From positions 45,973,440-46,037,439 of the forward strand of contig CM068839.1 of NCBI GenBank assembly GCA_028554795.2: DNA of 64,000 bases, written 5' to 3'. The stretch's first letter is position 1, and each line of letters opens with the position of its first letter. The DNA is from Sinohyriopsis cumingii (taxonomy: Eukaryota > Mollusca > Bivalvia > Unionida > Unionidae). This document shows, in pieces, positions 1-11,930 of this stretch. Both the position numbers and the translations under genes were made by a program. The notes under the pieces were generated by a model. It was not told where the DNA came from. It made no database searches and saw nothing but the letters and a program-made list of their open reading frames with translations.

Positions 1-150
1 GAAGAATGAAATGAGTACATGACAGGTTGGCATGTTATGCTGACAGCGGATTTCTTATTGAGATTTTCTTTTGAAATCTAAAAATTTGCAAACTTGGTTT
101 GTACAGACATTCATGTAGAAATAAAGAATGTAGAGAATTGAATTGTGTCA

Positions 151-345
151 TAAGTACCATATATAGTCATTTGTAAGTCATAAACACCATATACAGTCCC
201 TTGTAAGTCATAAATACCATATAGAGTCACTTGTAAGTCATAAATACCATATAAAGTCACTTGTAAGTCATAAATACCATACAGAGTCACTTGTAAGTCA
301 TAAATACCACATATACTTGCTTGCAAGTCGAGTCCAACTGCATCC
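151..345. repeat. Minisatellite, 30-bp unit, about 6 copies
   Basis: The unit contains AGTCACTTGTAAGTCATAAA followed by TACCATATA. Because 30 is a multiple of three, it leaves an open frame on the minus strand (repeating YGIYDLQVTL) that is not a gene. Confidence 0.9.
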
Positions 346-529
346 TGCACAGACCATAATCTTCTGGTACATTATTTGATGGAAAATCAGGGTTTACATT
401 GTTTGCAGTTTGACTGGACTTTTAAGTAAGTATACATCTAACAGACTGAAAGATGTATCACCTAATAGGCTATTAGTTCCAGCACTTTAGTATGTAATAC
501 ATTGTTAGGTCTTAGCCAAATAATGTTGA

Positions 530-950
530 GTTTGTAAATGTAATAAATCAGTATGTTTGAGTAAAATAATATATAGTTTGTAAATATAAAATATTAGAAT
601 ATCCAAGCAAAATAATGGTTTGTAAATACATCAGTATCTCTGAGTAAAATATTTAGTTTGCAAATATAATAGAATGTCTGAGTAAAATAATATATAGTTT
701 GTAAATATAATATATTAGAACATCCAAGCAAAATAACAGTTTGTAAATACATCAGCATCTCTGAGTAAAATATTTAGTTTGTAAATATAATAGAATGTCT
801 GAGTAAAATAATATTTAGTTTGTAAATACATCAGTATGTCTGAGTAAAATAATATTTTGTTTGTAAATAAATCAGAATGTCTGAATAAAATAATATTTAG
901 TTTGTAAATAAATCATTATGTCTGAGCAAAATAATTAACATTTTATAATT
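530..950. repeat. Diverged minisatellite, about 37-62 bp units
   Basis: The recurring words are TAGTTTGTAAATA and AGAATGTCTGAGTAAAATAA. Spacing varies because some units carry an extra segment with TCCAAGCAAAATAA. The copies are clearly older and less uniform than neighbouring arrays. Confidence 0.8.
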
Positions 951-1084
951 ATACTAATCCGTTGATTTGTTGTACCTTTAATTCACTGAAAATCTACAAC
1001 AAAATCTTGTACAGATCAGTGTGAAAAAAATAGAAGTAGGATAGCAGTGTTCTCCCCAGGCCAAGTTACACTATCCTTTCTACA

Positions 1085-1480
1085 TATTATTAACCCCACA
1101 AAACTTCGACTGATGTTGCCCCCACACCTTCATCTCTACAACTTATAAACCCCACAAAACTTCAACTGATGTTGCCCTCACACCATCTCTACTTATCTCT
1201 ACACCTTATTCACCTCACAACACTTTAACTGATGTTGCCCTCACACCATCTCTTCTTATCTCTACACCTTATTCACCCAACAACACTTTAACTGATGTTG
1301 CCCCCACACCATCTCTACTTATCTCTACACCTTATTCACCTCACAACACTTTAACTGATGCTGTCCCTAAACCTTCATCTCTACTATCGTCTCTACATCT
1401 TATTAACCCCACAACACTTCTAATACTGCCCCCACACCTTCATCTCTACTATCATCTCTACAACCTATCAACCCCACAGC
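1085..1480. repeat. Minisatellite, about 62-bp unit, about 6 copies
   Basis: The unit includes CACTTTAACTGATGTTGCCC, then CACACCATCTCTACTTATCTC. It is pyrimidine-rich on the plus strand. The copies at both ends are truncated or diverged. Confidence 0.88.
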
Positions 1481-1679
1481 AAAAGATATGATATAAACAC
1501 TTTCCCATTTCTGAAAGCATATGCTGTACTTTTAAAAGTAAAGTGGACAACCTGCCAATTTCAAGTTTTAATGCTTGCATATTTACAACTAAATCTTCAA
1601 AAATGTTCTACACTTCCACAAAATGGTTCTGTCATGACACTATGAGAGATGGGGTGGGGGTAATACCATCAAAATGTAC

Positions 1680-1917
1680 CTCATCTGCCAGTAATGTTAA
1701 TTCAGAACTATCAGCGGCATCATAATCATATAGTACTCGGGCTTGTTTTTTCTCAGTAATAGGAGTGGCTGCTGTGACTTGTATAGCAGGCGGTGCACTT
1801 GGTCTAAGGGGAGGATTCGGGCTTAGCGTTGAGGAATTATTGTTGGTAGAGAGACCCGTGCCAAGAGAGTTTGGTGCCAATGGGTTTCCAACACCTGAAT
1901 TGGGCATGGCAGTAAAA
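1680..1917 (-). CDS. SH3GLB1: Endophilin-B exon: linker and start of SH3 domain
   Basis: This internal coding exon is 238 bp: one base completing Ser, then 79 codons. The first roughly 50 residues are a low-complexity linker rich in Pro, Ser, Asn and Thr (FTAMPNSGVGNPLAPNSLG, then NNNSSTLSPNPPLRP). The exon then enters the SH3 domain with ARVLYDYDAADSSELTLLAD and Glu. ALYDY-type and E-L-x-x-x-x-D-E elements are the RT-loop signature of SH3 domains, and the match to endophilin-B (ARVLYDYDAANSTELSLLADE) is close. The acceptor ends CCTTTCAG and the donor is GAG|GTACAT. Translation past the donor loses homology, so splicing there is required. The remaining SH3 strands (WLxGE, ...VPxxYLE) must be in a further exon, which is not seen in 1-1679. 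Confidence 0.94.
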
Positions 1918-1965
1918 CTGAAAGGATAGTAGAGAGGAACAAAATACATAAATGCAAACTAAAGA

Positions 1966-2050
1966 GGCATGCTGTTGGCTGACTAGGGCATATGTATGCA
2001 TAAATTAACTGTAGGCTGACTAGGGCATAAGTATACATAAATTGAATAAA
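1966..2050. repeat. Two-copy tandem repeat, about 37 bp
   Basis: GGCTGACTAGGGCATA followed by GTAT(G)CATAAATT occurs twice in direct order, about 50 bp past the SH3 exon acceptor. Confidence 0.75.
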
Positions 2051-2142
2051 CCTTACCATACACCAACCTTTTTGTCATGATTTCTGATCTTTATGATAAA
2101 AACAAGGTGAATCAAGTTCAAGCTATTTAAATTTACCAATCT

Positions 2143-2333
2143 TGCATGATTCATGCACTATTTTAAAAGACTATTACCATTCATACACTATTTTAAAAGA
2201 CTTGTACCATTCATACGCTATTTTAAAAGTCTTGCACAATTCATGCACTATTTCAAAAGACTTGCACGATTTGTACACTATTTTAAAAGACTTCTACCAT
2301 TCATACACTATTTTAAAAGACTTGTACCATGCT
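2143..2333. repeat. Minisatellite, about 30-bp unit, 6 copies
   Basis: The unit is CATTCATACACTATTTTAAA followed by AGACTTGTAC, with few differences between copies. It is open in two plus frames but non-coding in character. Confidence 0.92.
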
Positions 2334-2714
2334 CCCTTGATACTTTGTAAACTTCTGTGATCAATGAAAATGACAAAATACTGACGATGGCAGAAAATTT
2401 AGCTTTACCAGCAATATTTGTAGACTGCTCAACACAGAAGATTTAACTGATGGTAAGCAAAGGTCACACAATTTATTACCGACAACTGTATTACATTTAT
2501 TTAGTTCCGTAGATCCTATACTCGTATAAACTTCATCGAAATATCCTGCGTGAGGAAAAAGTTGGTTTGTAGTACAAAAAGGCAGAAAAGAAATGTATAA
2601 GCTATCTGTGCATAAAAATAATACTGTACAAATACCATACCCATGTATAGTAAATGCAAATCAAAGTCAAATAATTAAGTTCATTTAAATTCTTTCTCAT
2701 AATGTCTTGACATT

Positions 2715-3945
2715 CAGCCCAATGAAGATGGTTTGCAATGGATTCATATAGTACTAAGTAGCAAGAAGGTTTGAGATGGATTCATACAGTACTAAATAGA
2801 AAGGTTTGAGATGGATTCATACAGTACTACAGAGCAGGATGGTTTGAGATGGATTCATATAGTACTGTATAGCAAAATGGTTTGAGATGGATTCATATAG
2901 TACTAGATAGCAAGATTGTTTGAGATGGGATTCATATAGTACTAGATAGCAAGATTGTTTGAGATGGGATTCATATAGTACTAGATAGCAAGATTGTTTG
3001 AGATGGGATTCATACAGTACTAGATAGCAAGATTGTTTGAGATGGGATTCATACAGTACTAGATAGCAAGATTGTTTGAGATGGGATTCATACAGTACTA
3101 CAGAGCAGGATGGTTTGATATGGATTCATACAGTACTGCATAGCAAGAAGGTTTGAGATGGATTCATACAATACTGCATAGCAAGATGGTTTGATATGGA
3201 TTCATACAATACTGCATAGCAAGAAGGTTTGAGATGGATTCATACAGTACTGCATAGCAAGAAGATTTGATATGGATTCATACAGTACTGCATAGCAAGA
3301 TGGTTTAAGATGGATTCATACAGTACTGCATAGCAAGATGGTGTGTGTGATTTGGATTTTTTAACGTAGCTTTAACAATTTTTCAGTCATATTGCTATGA
3401 TGTCTGCAGTGTAGCAGTTTAAAGTGATGTCTAGCACTGCATCATCATGCCGCAGACATGTAACATGATGTCCCACCCAGTCACATTATACTGACACCAG
3501 GCCAACCAGTCCTAACACAAACCTCTTAATGCTGAGTGCCAAGCGAGGCAGCTGTTAGTACCATTTTTGTAAGGTTTGATTAGTTCGGGGATTGAACCCA
3601 CGACCTCCCACATCCAAGGCGTAGCAAGATGGTTTGAGATGGATTCATACAGTACTGCACAGCAAGATGGTTTGAGATGGATTCATATAGTAAAACATAC
3701 CAGATGGATTGAGATGGATTCATATAGTACAATATACCAGATGGATTGAGATGGATTCATACAGTACAATATACCAGATGGATTGAGATGGATTCATACA
3801 GTACAATATACCAGATGGATTGAGATGGATTCATACAGTACAATATACCAGATGGATTGAGATGGATTCATACAGTACAATATACCAGATGGACTGAGAT
3901 GGATTCATACAGTACAATTTATCAGAAAGATTAAGATGGATCCAT
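2715..3945. repeat. Minisatellite, 37-39 bp unit, split by a SINE
   Basis: The unit is GGTTTGAGATGGATTCATAC plus AGTACTGCATAGCAAGAT. About 16 copies precede and about 9 follow a SINE at roughly 3343-3621. Sub-families are visible: a 39-bp form with GAGATGGGATTC (2925-3100) and a 37-bp form with ATACCAGATGGATTG (3690-3900). This suggests local homogenisation in blocks. Confidence 0.95.
3343..3621 (-). mobile_element. tRNA-derived SINE, family A, head-truncated
   Basis: It starts with a short TG repeat (the tail, reversed) and contains the family words TTTAACAATTTTTCAGTCAT, GCATCATGCCGCAGACATG and CCCACCCAGTCACATTATA. It ends in the reversed tRNA-like head (GGGGATTGAACCCACGACCT). The A-box end is missing. 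It interrupts the 38-bp minisatellite. Confidence 0.88.
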
Positions 3946-4189
3946 ATAGTAGTGCAGTGCAAAATCAGTCAATAAAAAGCTTCCTATTGTTAGCAGATAC
4001 TAAAATATACAACAACATGAATTTTGTACATCATGTTTTTTTAATGAATTTTATATCTTGCGATGAACATTTTAAAGATTTTACTGAGCTCCATTTAAAA
4101 TCTCAGTGAATTTTGGTTAATTTAATTAAAGCCTCAGACTTCTGAGTGACATCAAAGTTAACAGTTAATGAGAGGTCAGATAGACCCAC

Positions 4190-5157
4190 CTTATATTTAA
4201 ATACATTGTAACACTGTCCATGGAAGACATTTATTATACTACACTACAGAGTGGCCTACATAACACTATCCATCAAGGGCAATAAGTATACTAGCTTACA
4301 GAGAGACCACCATAATGGTATGCTGAAATACATTATAACACTGTTCATGGAAGGCATTAAGTGCACTAGCTTACAGAGAGACCAGCATAATGGCATATTG
4401 AAATACACTATAACACTGTTCATGGAAGGCATTAAGTGTACTAGCTTACAGAGAGACCACCATAATGGTATATTGAAATACACTATAACACTGTCCATCG
4501 AAAGCATTAAGTGTACTGGATTACATAAAGACTGGCTTACCGGTATATTGAAATACACTATAACACTGTCCATCAAAATCATTAAGTGTATTGGATTACA
4601 GAAAGACTGTCTTACTGGTATAATGAAATACACTATAACACTGTCCCTCGAAAGCATTAAGTGTACTGGGTTACAGAGAGACCACCATAATGGTATATTA
4701 AAATACACTATAACACTGTCCATCGAAAGCATTAAGTGTACTGGATTACATAAAGACTGGCTTACCGGTATATTGAAATACACTGTAACACTGTCCATCG
4801 AAAGCATTAAGTGTATTGGATTACAGAAAGACTGTCTTACCGGTATATTGAAATACACTATAACACTGTCCATCGAAAGCATTAAGTGTGCTGAGTTACA
4901 GAGACCACCATAATGGTATATTGAAATACATTATACCACTGTTCATAGAAGGCATTAAGTGTACTGGCTTACAGAGAGACCACCATAATGGTATATTGAA
5001 ATACATTATAACACTGTACCTCGAAAGCATTGTGTTTACTGGCTTACAGAGAGACCACCATAATGGCATATTGAAATACATTATAACACTGTTCATGGAA
5101 GGCATTAAGTGTACTGGCTTACAGAGAGACCACCTTATAATGAAATACATTATATAA
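4190..5157. repeat. Minisatellite, 75-bp unit, about 13 copies
   Basis: The unit includes ACAGAGAGACCACCATAATG, TATATTGAAATACA, CACTGTCCATCGAAAGCA and TTAAGTGTACTGG. Since 75 is divisible by three, long open frames exist on both strands (220 codons plus, 208 minus), each a 25-residue repeat. At least two unit types alternate: the 'AGAGAGACCACCATAATGG' type and the 'AAAGACTGGCTTACCGG' type. Confidence 0.95.
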
Positions 5158-5214
5158 TTCTACGGCTGAATAATGAAATTGGATTCAAGACCCGTAATAT
5201 AAAAGGAGCAGTGT

Positions 5215-5292
5215 TATTGTTGTTGTTGTTATAGGGTTTAATGCCATTTTTCAGCACAAGATAGGCTATACATGGCGTGGAGCAGTGTTATA
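5215..5292 (-). mobile_element. SINE family B, 3' fragment
   Basis: TTG repeats are followed by TAGGGTTTAATGCCATTTTT and CAGCACAAGATAGGCTATAC, the tail end of the tRNA-Ser/Leu-like SINE. It is truncated after about 75 bp. Confidence 0.8.
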
Positions 5293-5589
5293 ATGGTGGA
5301 TCTCAATTTGAGGATGTGCTGTATTACATTTATAAAATGAAAGAAATTTTAAATGTCTTGTCTTTCTGTGTTTATCTGAGTTAAATGGAATGATGGTATA
5401 GAATGGGAAAAAAATCAGCCCACAGCTGGAGAGATTTTGTTTTTATGAGCTCCACCACATTTGAAAATCTGGTGTAAGTTTATTTTCTCATGCATTTATC
5501 AACTACGACTACAAACTATATAAAAATGCTCACAGGATGGATGACAATACAAAATTACTTGTATAGAAAAGAGTGAATGAATTTAAATG

Positions 5590-6115
5590 AACCTGGGAAT
5601 AAATGGTATTAATTTGAAATCGACTACACAGCTGCAGGGACTAAATGGTATTAATCTGAAATAGACTACACAGCTGCAGGGACTAAATGGTATTAATTTG
5701 AAATAGACTACACTGCTGCAGGGACTAAATGGTATTAATTTGAAATGGACTACACAGTTGCAGGGACTAAATGGTATTAATTTGAAATAGACTACACAGC
5801 TGCAGGGACTAAATGGTATTAATTTGAAATAGACTACACAGCTGCAGGGACTAAATGGTATTAATCTGAAATAGACTACACAGCTGCAGGGACTAAATGG
5901 TATTAATTTGAAATAGACTACACTGCTGCAGGGACTAAATGGTATTAATTTGAAATGGACTACACAGTTGCAGGGACTAAATGGTATTAATTTGAAATAG
6001 ACTACACTGCTGCAGGGACTAAATGGTATTAATTTGAAAAGACTACACAGCTGTAGGGACTAAATGGTATTAATTTGAAATGACTACACAGTTGCAGGGG
6101 CTCAATGGTATTATT
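5590..6115. repeat. Minisatellite, 42-bp unit, 12 copies
   Basis: The unit is GACTAAATGGTATTAATTTG plus AAATAGACTACACAGCTGCAGG. Copies are highly uniform. Blocks of several units (variants with ACTGCTGCAG, ACAGTTGCAG and TTAATCTG) recur in the same order, indicating a duplicated multi-unit block. Confidence 0.95.
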
Positions 6116-8106
6116 TTGAGAGAAGAAAGCACATCTTGGGTCTACAAGATGAGTTTTAGATCAAAGTATTATTGCCTGAAAAGGTTATGCTAAAACTTGA
6201 ACTGCTGCCACCATCACTACCAGAAACCTTAGTGTTAAATCTTGCTGTGGGCTCAACAACAAAAAAATTGACTTGCATTCACAGAACAGGAATGCCTGCC
6301 ACCCATTTTTTGTAAAATCCTGCAATCATGTGCATTCTCACCTAAATACAAAGTTAACCCAAATCACTGAAATAACTAATGTCATAGTGACATACTTTTG
6401 GTGGTAAGGTGTTACAGTCACCAAGATTCACCCGTATACAAATTTTACTGTCTGTGCCTAACAATACCCAAGAAACTGGCCTAATGTAAAACAACCTGAG
6501 TCACTAAAGCATAAAATATCGGTCATAATGAGCTCATGAATAATGTAACTTGGGTCACTGAGGCACAAAGTATAGGTCATAATAATTTAGTGCAAAACAT
6601 AACAAGTCAGTGAGGAAAGAATTATAGCTAATAGTGATCTCAATTTGGTGGCACTGTACTAAGTCACAAACAAGACAGCATCATTCTATGGCACACAATG
6701 CCTGAAAGCTGACTTAAGTTTAAAATTTAGCCCAAATCAGTGAAGCATGAAAATTATGTAATAGTGACCTAATTCTGATGGGACTGTACTTTATTCACCA
6801 AGATACTGATCTAGACACTAATTAAAACCATGTCTGAACTTGTAAATGAATGAATGGTTGGACAGATGACTGGATAAGGATATCGCTCTTTGCCCACAAT
6901 TTGCAGCTGGGCCTCAGAAACATTATCATCCATTTCTTACAATTTAATTTTCATGCGAAAGGATTGAGAAACATCTCGCCATTGTTTGGTAATTCCGATG
7001 CAAACCATGTCATTTTCTGAAAGTCCCCCAAAATACATCAGTTAGATTTTGGTCAAGTATGAAAACAGAAAGCAAGTGTCTGGTAATTATATACGATGTC
7101 ACAATGGATAATTTTTAAGTATTGGTAAAAATATTTTTTAAACATTTTTACGAATAAAAACTCTGCCTACTTAAAATATTTTATACAGATCACATTTTCT
7201 TTTAAAGAATATTTATACCTGTAACATGACACAGTCTTAGTAATATTTTGTCTAAGGAAGGCAAAAGCAAAACCTGGAACAAATGCTGAAAATTGCAGGC
7301 ATGCTGCTAGTGGTTCAGATTCCAAATAATATGACCAAAACTAAGACTTGGTGTCACATTTTAAGAAAATATCTGATTTACGAAGCAAAGTTCCTAAGAA
7401 AATGTCCAATGACTCTTAAACACGATTCATATCATACCAATAATTCAATTTCCGGGATGATTTTAAGATATGCTTTACATATCTTGTGCTAGCAAATTAC
7501 TAATACTAGATGTTAGTTTACATAAACCTACACTCTTTTTCTACAGATATTGCGCTTACGTTTTCAAATTTAAAAATGTAAAAATAAATCCATTTCCTTA
7601 TAGGTTTATTTTAAAGTTAAACAAACCTGAGGTCCTATTAATTAAAATGTTAAGAACTGGAGAGATATTTCAGTAATATAAGTAAATACTAACAAAATAC
7701 CACAATAAATTTAGAGAAGGGGAAGGTGGTCAAAAAGATCCACTCAGTACATTACTAAAAATAAATACATGAATTACTATGGAAACCTTGTGATCAGAAT
7801 ATTAAGCAATATGGAGGAATGTATCACACTTTGTATTATAGTACACAATATGGAATTCTTAACTGCAATACTTTAAAAAGGATAAGAAAAATTATGTTTT
7901 GAAACAGAAAATGTTTCAAAATACACCATCCTTTTATATATTCTGATATTTTCATTAAAAAGAAGTTTTTAAAAAACATCTAAATATTGCATTTAAGTTT
8001 TATATAAATATATATAACATATTAATTATACACATTTATTACTTATGAGTATGCTATTAAAATGTATTACTGATGCAAAATATAATAATACAGAGACACC
8101 ATTTTT

Positions 8107-8426
8107 GACCACAATGGTGGCCCAGTGGTTACAGCATCCGCCTCGGATGCAGGAGGTCGTGGGTTCGATCCCCAACCGAGTCATATCAGAGATTTACAAA
8201 AATGGTACTAACAGCTGCCTCGCTTGGCGTTCAGCATTAAGAGGTTAGTGTTAGGACTGGTCGGCCTGGTGTCAGGATAATGTGACTGGGTGGGACATCA
8301 TGCTACATGTCTGCGGCATGATGCCCCAGTGCTAGACATCACTATAAACTGCCACATTGCAGACATCGTAGCAATACGACTGAAAAATTGTTAAAGCTAC
8401 GTTAAAAATCCAAATCACATCACATC
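8107..8426 (+). mobile_element. Complete tRNA-derived SINE, family A, with 13-bp target duplication
   Basis: The head resembles a tRNA: an A-box-like TGGCCCAGTGGTT near 8117 and a B-box GGGTTCGATCC at 8161-8171. The body contains GACTGGGTGGGACATCATGC and GATGCCCCAGTGCTAGACATC. The end is AAATCACATCACATC. The exact 13-mer AGACACCATTTTT lies directly before (8094-8106) and after (8427-8439). This defines a 320-bp element inserted by target-primed reverse transcription. It is the reference copy for the family here. Confidence 0.93.
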
Positions 8427-9939
8427 AGACACCATTTTTAGACCTTGGCTTAGTTGGCCCATTCCAGTCTGACATCTCAAGGACTTATGTCAGGTACATG
8501 AACTATCGATGATCTTTTAGAAATAATTAAACTCAGCTTTGACACACTCACCCCCCACCTACCCAAACTATTTATTAGGATGCTAAACATTTTTCAGTGA
8601 CCACACTTAGATATAGCTGAATACCATCGATAGTAATTTAAATAATGCAAGTAATATTTCACATTAAGGGAGGAAACTCTGGTAGGTCATGGATAAATAC
8701 AGATGATTCATGTTCTAATTTAAGTATACATACAGTTTTACAATTAAAAATTCCCTGAAAGATTGATTCTAAATGTGATTACAGCTGGGAGACTATTAGC
8801 AAGTCTGAATTACCTTGGATAGATACTAACATGTAACAGTCTTTGATACCACAATCATGCCTATTTCATATGGACAATGATAATGCATGATAAAAAAAGG
8901 GTAGAAGTAGCGCAAGCAGAATAATATAGAAGCAATAGCAAACCAACATATAAATAAATTCAGAAATACAAAAGAACCATGCTTAGCAGCTTATAGGTAT
9001 TAAAAAGAAAGCTGAAATCTAAAATGTTACTTTTCTGATGATTTTAGCAATGCTGCAAAAGCCTTAAGGAACAGGTCTTTTGCAGGGCTGAAAGTTAAGA
9101 TAATTTTTGGACTTTAATAACAATTTTCTATTTTTTTTGTGACAAAGTTCATTGTTGATAGGAAATTGTTCTTTAATTGCATGACACAAATATCTACAAA
9201 ATAACAAGGTAAGGACCTGCAAGGCATGCCTACCATCAAAGTATTGTTGAAAAAGGTGAGGTCTTAGCCTAAGGTCAAAAGAGTAAGAAAGCATGCTGCA
9301 AATTGAATTTGTCTTAGCTTTATCACGGTTCATCATATTTATGAACCAATCCATCTGTTTTTTTGGAAATAATTTATTTTAGTAAAATATGTTTAATTGA
9401 GAATTCTTATCCAATCATAAGATGTTAAAAGAACATCCACTATTTCACAAATCTAACTTTCTCAAGATAAGCTAAAAGGCACATCACCATAGCGATTCTT
9501 TGTTGTGACAGAATCAAGATCAGTGACGGTCCTGCCTGGTACTGGTGAATGATGCTACCATGAGTCCAGTACAGAACAGTATGGAGGAAAGATATTCACC
9601 AAATCCACTGCTGGTTATACTGGGCACTCATAACAGAGCTGGGACTGGACAAGATGCAAGCAAGTGCTGGAAACTGTCTGTGATCTGGAACTGGGAACAC
9701 TGGAAAGACAAATTACCACACCCAGTCTCAATAGTAGATGACGCAGGTCAAGGCTTCACCAGAGCTGGAGATATGGTCTTGGACAAGCTGATCTCTGCTG
9801 CCAAAGTCTGGTACTGGCAAAAAGCAAAGATCACTAAAGCCAGTACCAAGTTCTGTGCAAGGTAATGGTCAGGAATGTCCAATAATAGTTCAGGATGGTG
9901 ACAGTGGAATGTCAGTGCTGCTGGGTAGACTGTTCCATG

Positions 9940-10372
9940 ATGGATGCACTGGTTATGGCAATATGGAAACAGATCACCATTCCCTGTCCCACTGGTAGAT
10001 AGTATGGGTTATGGCAATATGGAAGTAGATCACCATTCCCTGTCCCATTGGTAGATAGTACATAGATCACCATTCCCTGTCCCACTGGTAGATAGTATGG
10101 GTTATGGCAATATGGAAACAGATCACCATTCCCTGTCCCACTGGTAGATAGTATGGGTTATGGCAATATGGAAGTAGATCACCATTCCCTGTCCCATTGG
10201 TAGATAGCACATAGATCACCATTCCCTGTCCCACTGGTAGATAGTATGGGTTATGGCAATATGGAAACAGATCACTATTCCCTGTCCCACTGGTAGATAG
10301 CATGGGTTATGGCAATATGGAAATAGATCACCATTCCCTGTCCCACTGGTAGATAGCATAGGTTAAGGCTGT
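9940..10372. repeat. Minisatellite, about 56-bp unit with shorter half-units
   Basis: The unit is GGGTTATGGCAATATGGAAA plus CAGATCACCATTCCCTGTCCC and ACTGGTAGATAGTAT. Shorter units lacking the 'GGGTTATGGCAATATGG' part are placed periodically (near 10061 and 10204), giving a higher-order period of roughly 143-150 bp. Confidence 0.92.
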
Positions 10373-10744
10373 GCTGGAGCTGGTGAGTTCTGCCAATTTT
10401 TTTTTCAACACTTAAACTCTTCTGGTTAATGTAGATTAAATGTTTTGTCTTTCCTTTTTAAGTTGACATGCATGATGTAGCAAATGGCGATGTTGGGTAA
10501 AGTGTTTTGACTTGTGCTATGAGTTGAGGTTTATTACTTCATTTCCACATAACTTTATACTTTTCAAACATTATCAGTAAAACAACAAAATATCATCAGT
10601 TTTATATGTTGATAGGTCTACTCTGAAACTAGCTCACATTTCAAAACAAAACTGACAAGTAAAACTGCCACAATATTGAAGGTCCAGTAATGAATGTGGA
10701 TCCTAATGAATGCATTGTTAAATCACATATTTCCTGTTGATGTC

Positions 10745-10997
10745 GTTGTTGTTGTTGTTGTTGTGGGGTTTAACGCCATTTTTCAGCACGATAGGCTATA
10801 CATGGCGGCCAGTATTAATGGTGGAGGAAGAACTCGGAAAACCCCGGAAAGAACCACCGACCCACGAGAAGCTACTGGCAAGCTTTCTCACATGCCCACA
10901 CTGGCTGAATCTTAGACTCGAACTGCCACAGACAGAGGTGAGATGGCAGTGATCCGTAACGAAGAGCGCTTTAGACCACTTGGCCACTCGGGGCCCC
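10745..10997 (-). mobile_element. Complete tRNA-Ser/Leu-like SINE, family B, with 13-bp target duplication
   Basis: On the minus strand it starts GGGGCCCCGAGTGGCCAAGT, a type-II tRNA-like head. A body with TTCTTCCTCCACCATTAATA follows, and it ends GGCGTTAAACCCCACAACAAC. The 13-mer TCCTGTTGATGTC flanks it exactly at 10732-10744 and 10998-11010, fixing the element at 253 bp. This is the best-defined copy of the family. Confidence 0.94.
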
Positions 10998-11265
10998 TCC
11001 TGTTGATGTCATCGGATACATCCAAATTTCTAATGTTGTTTGCAAGGGTCTGCACTTGACAACCTATATTACCCAGCAAAATAAGCCTATCAAAGTGCTT
11101 CTTTCCCTGATGTAATATCACAGTGATGTAAAGCCAATATCTGCTGGACCATCAATTGCCTGATATTATTATTATTATTACTATTATATGAATTAACTGT
11201 CCTTTCCTTTTTCCTCCCTCCCCATTTTTTATTCAATTACAATGAAGTTATCAGTTTTTTGTCAT

Positions 11266-11930
11266 TGACCTTGTTTTATATATTAGGAAACCATACTGAC
11301 TGTACGAGTCAATCAGATTGTTATCTTCCTTGATTTATAATTTAAGAAACTCTATTGAATGTATAAGTCAATCAGATTGTTTGTTATCTACCTTGATTTA
11401 TACTTTAGGAAACTATACTGACTGTATGAGTCAATCAGATTGTTATCTACCTTGTTTTAAACATTAGGTAACTATTATCAATGTATAAGTCAATCAAATT
11501 ATTTGTTATCTACCTTGATTTATACATTAGGAAACTATACTGAATGCATAAGTCAATCAGATTGCTTGTTATCTACCTTTGTTTTAAACATTAGGAAACT
11601 ATTATCAATGTACGAGTAAATCAAATTGCTTGTTATCTACCTTGATTTATACTTTAGGAAACTAAAATGACTGCATGAGTCAGATTGTTATCTACCTTGT
11701 TTTAAACATTACGAAACTATTATCAATGTATGAGTCAATCAGACTGTTTGTTATCTACCTTGATTTAAACTTTAGGAAACTATACTGAATGTATAAGTCA
11801 ATCAGATTGTTATCTACCTAGTTTTAAACATTAGGAAACTATAATAGATGTATAATTCAATCAGATTGTTTTTTTTATCTACCTTGTTTTATTCATTAGG
11901 AATCTATAATTGAATGAACCAGTCAATCAT
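11266..11930. repeat. Minisatellite, about 60-bp unit, about 11 copies
   Basis: The unit includes AGGAAACTATACTGAATGTA, TAAGTCAATCAGATTG and TTATCTACCTTG(A/T)TTTA. Two sub-types (ACTATACTGAATG and ACTATTATCAATG) tend to alternate, suggesting a dimer-based expansion. Confidence 0.92.

Larger units (their letters stand above)
1..1679. other. Left-edge intron, mostly tandem arrays
   Basis: This stretch lies downstream of the first SH3 exon of the endophilin-B gene. I looked on the minus strand for the final SH3 exon (WLMGE, VPxxYLELL) and found nothing convincing, so it is probably left of the window. Three minisatellites fill most of the stretch (about 151-345, 530-950 and 1085-1480). The spacer 346-430 carries a fragment of a dispersed repeat also seen near 30.1, 44.6 and 53.4 kb. 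The rest is AT-rich unique sequence. Confidence 0.7.

Noticed and set aside
4251-4913. 220-codon plus-strand open frame, with a 208-codon frame opposite
   Set aside because: Both are translations of the same 75-bp minisatellite, open on both strands because 75 is divisible by three. No gene-like start, domain or splice context.
8113-8184. Possible tRNA gene with A and B boxes
   Set aside because: It is the head of a complete SINE with a 13-bp target duplication. The same head is attached to the same body at five other sites.
9545-9865. 106-codon plus-strand open frame
   Set aside because: No recognised domain, no splice or promoter context, and it borders an array with related wording (GGTTATACTGGG / GGTTATGGCAATATGG). 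Chance frame is most likely.
10796-10987. 63-codon minus frame with MAKWSKALFVTDHCHL, and similar frames at 40737 and 47493
   Set aside because: The same peptide recurs at each family B SINE. It is translated SINE sequence.
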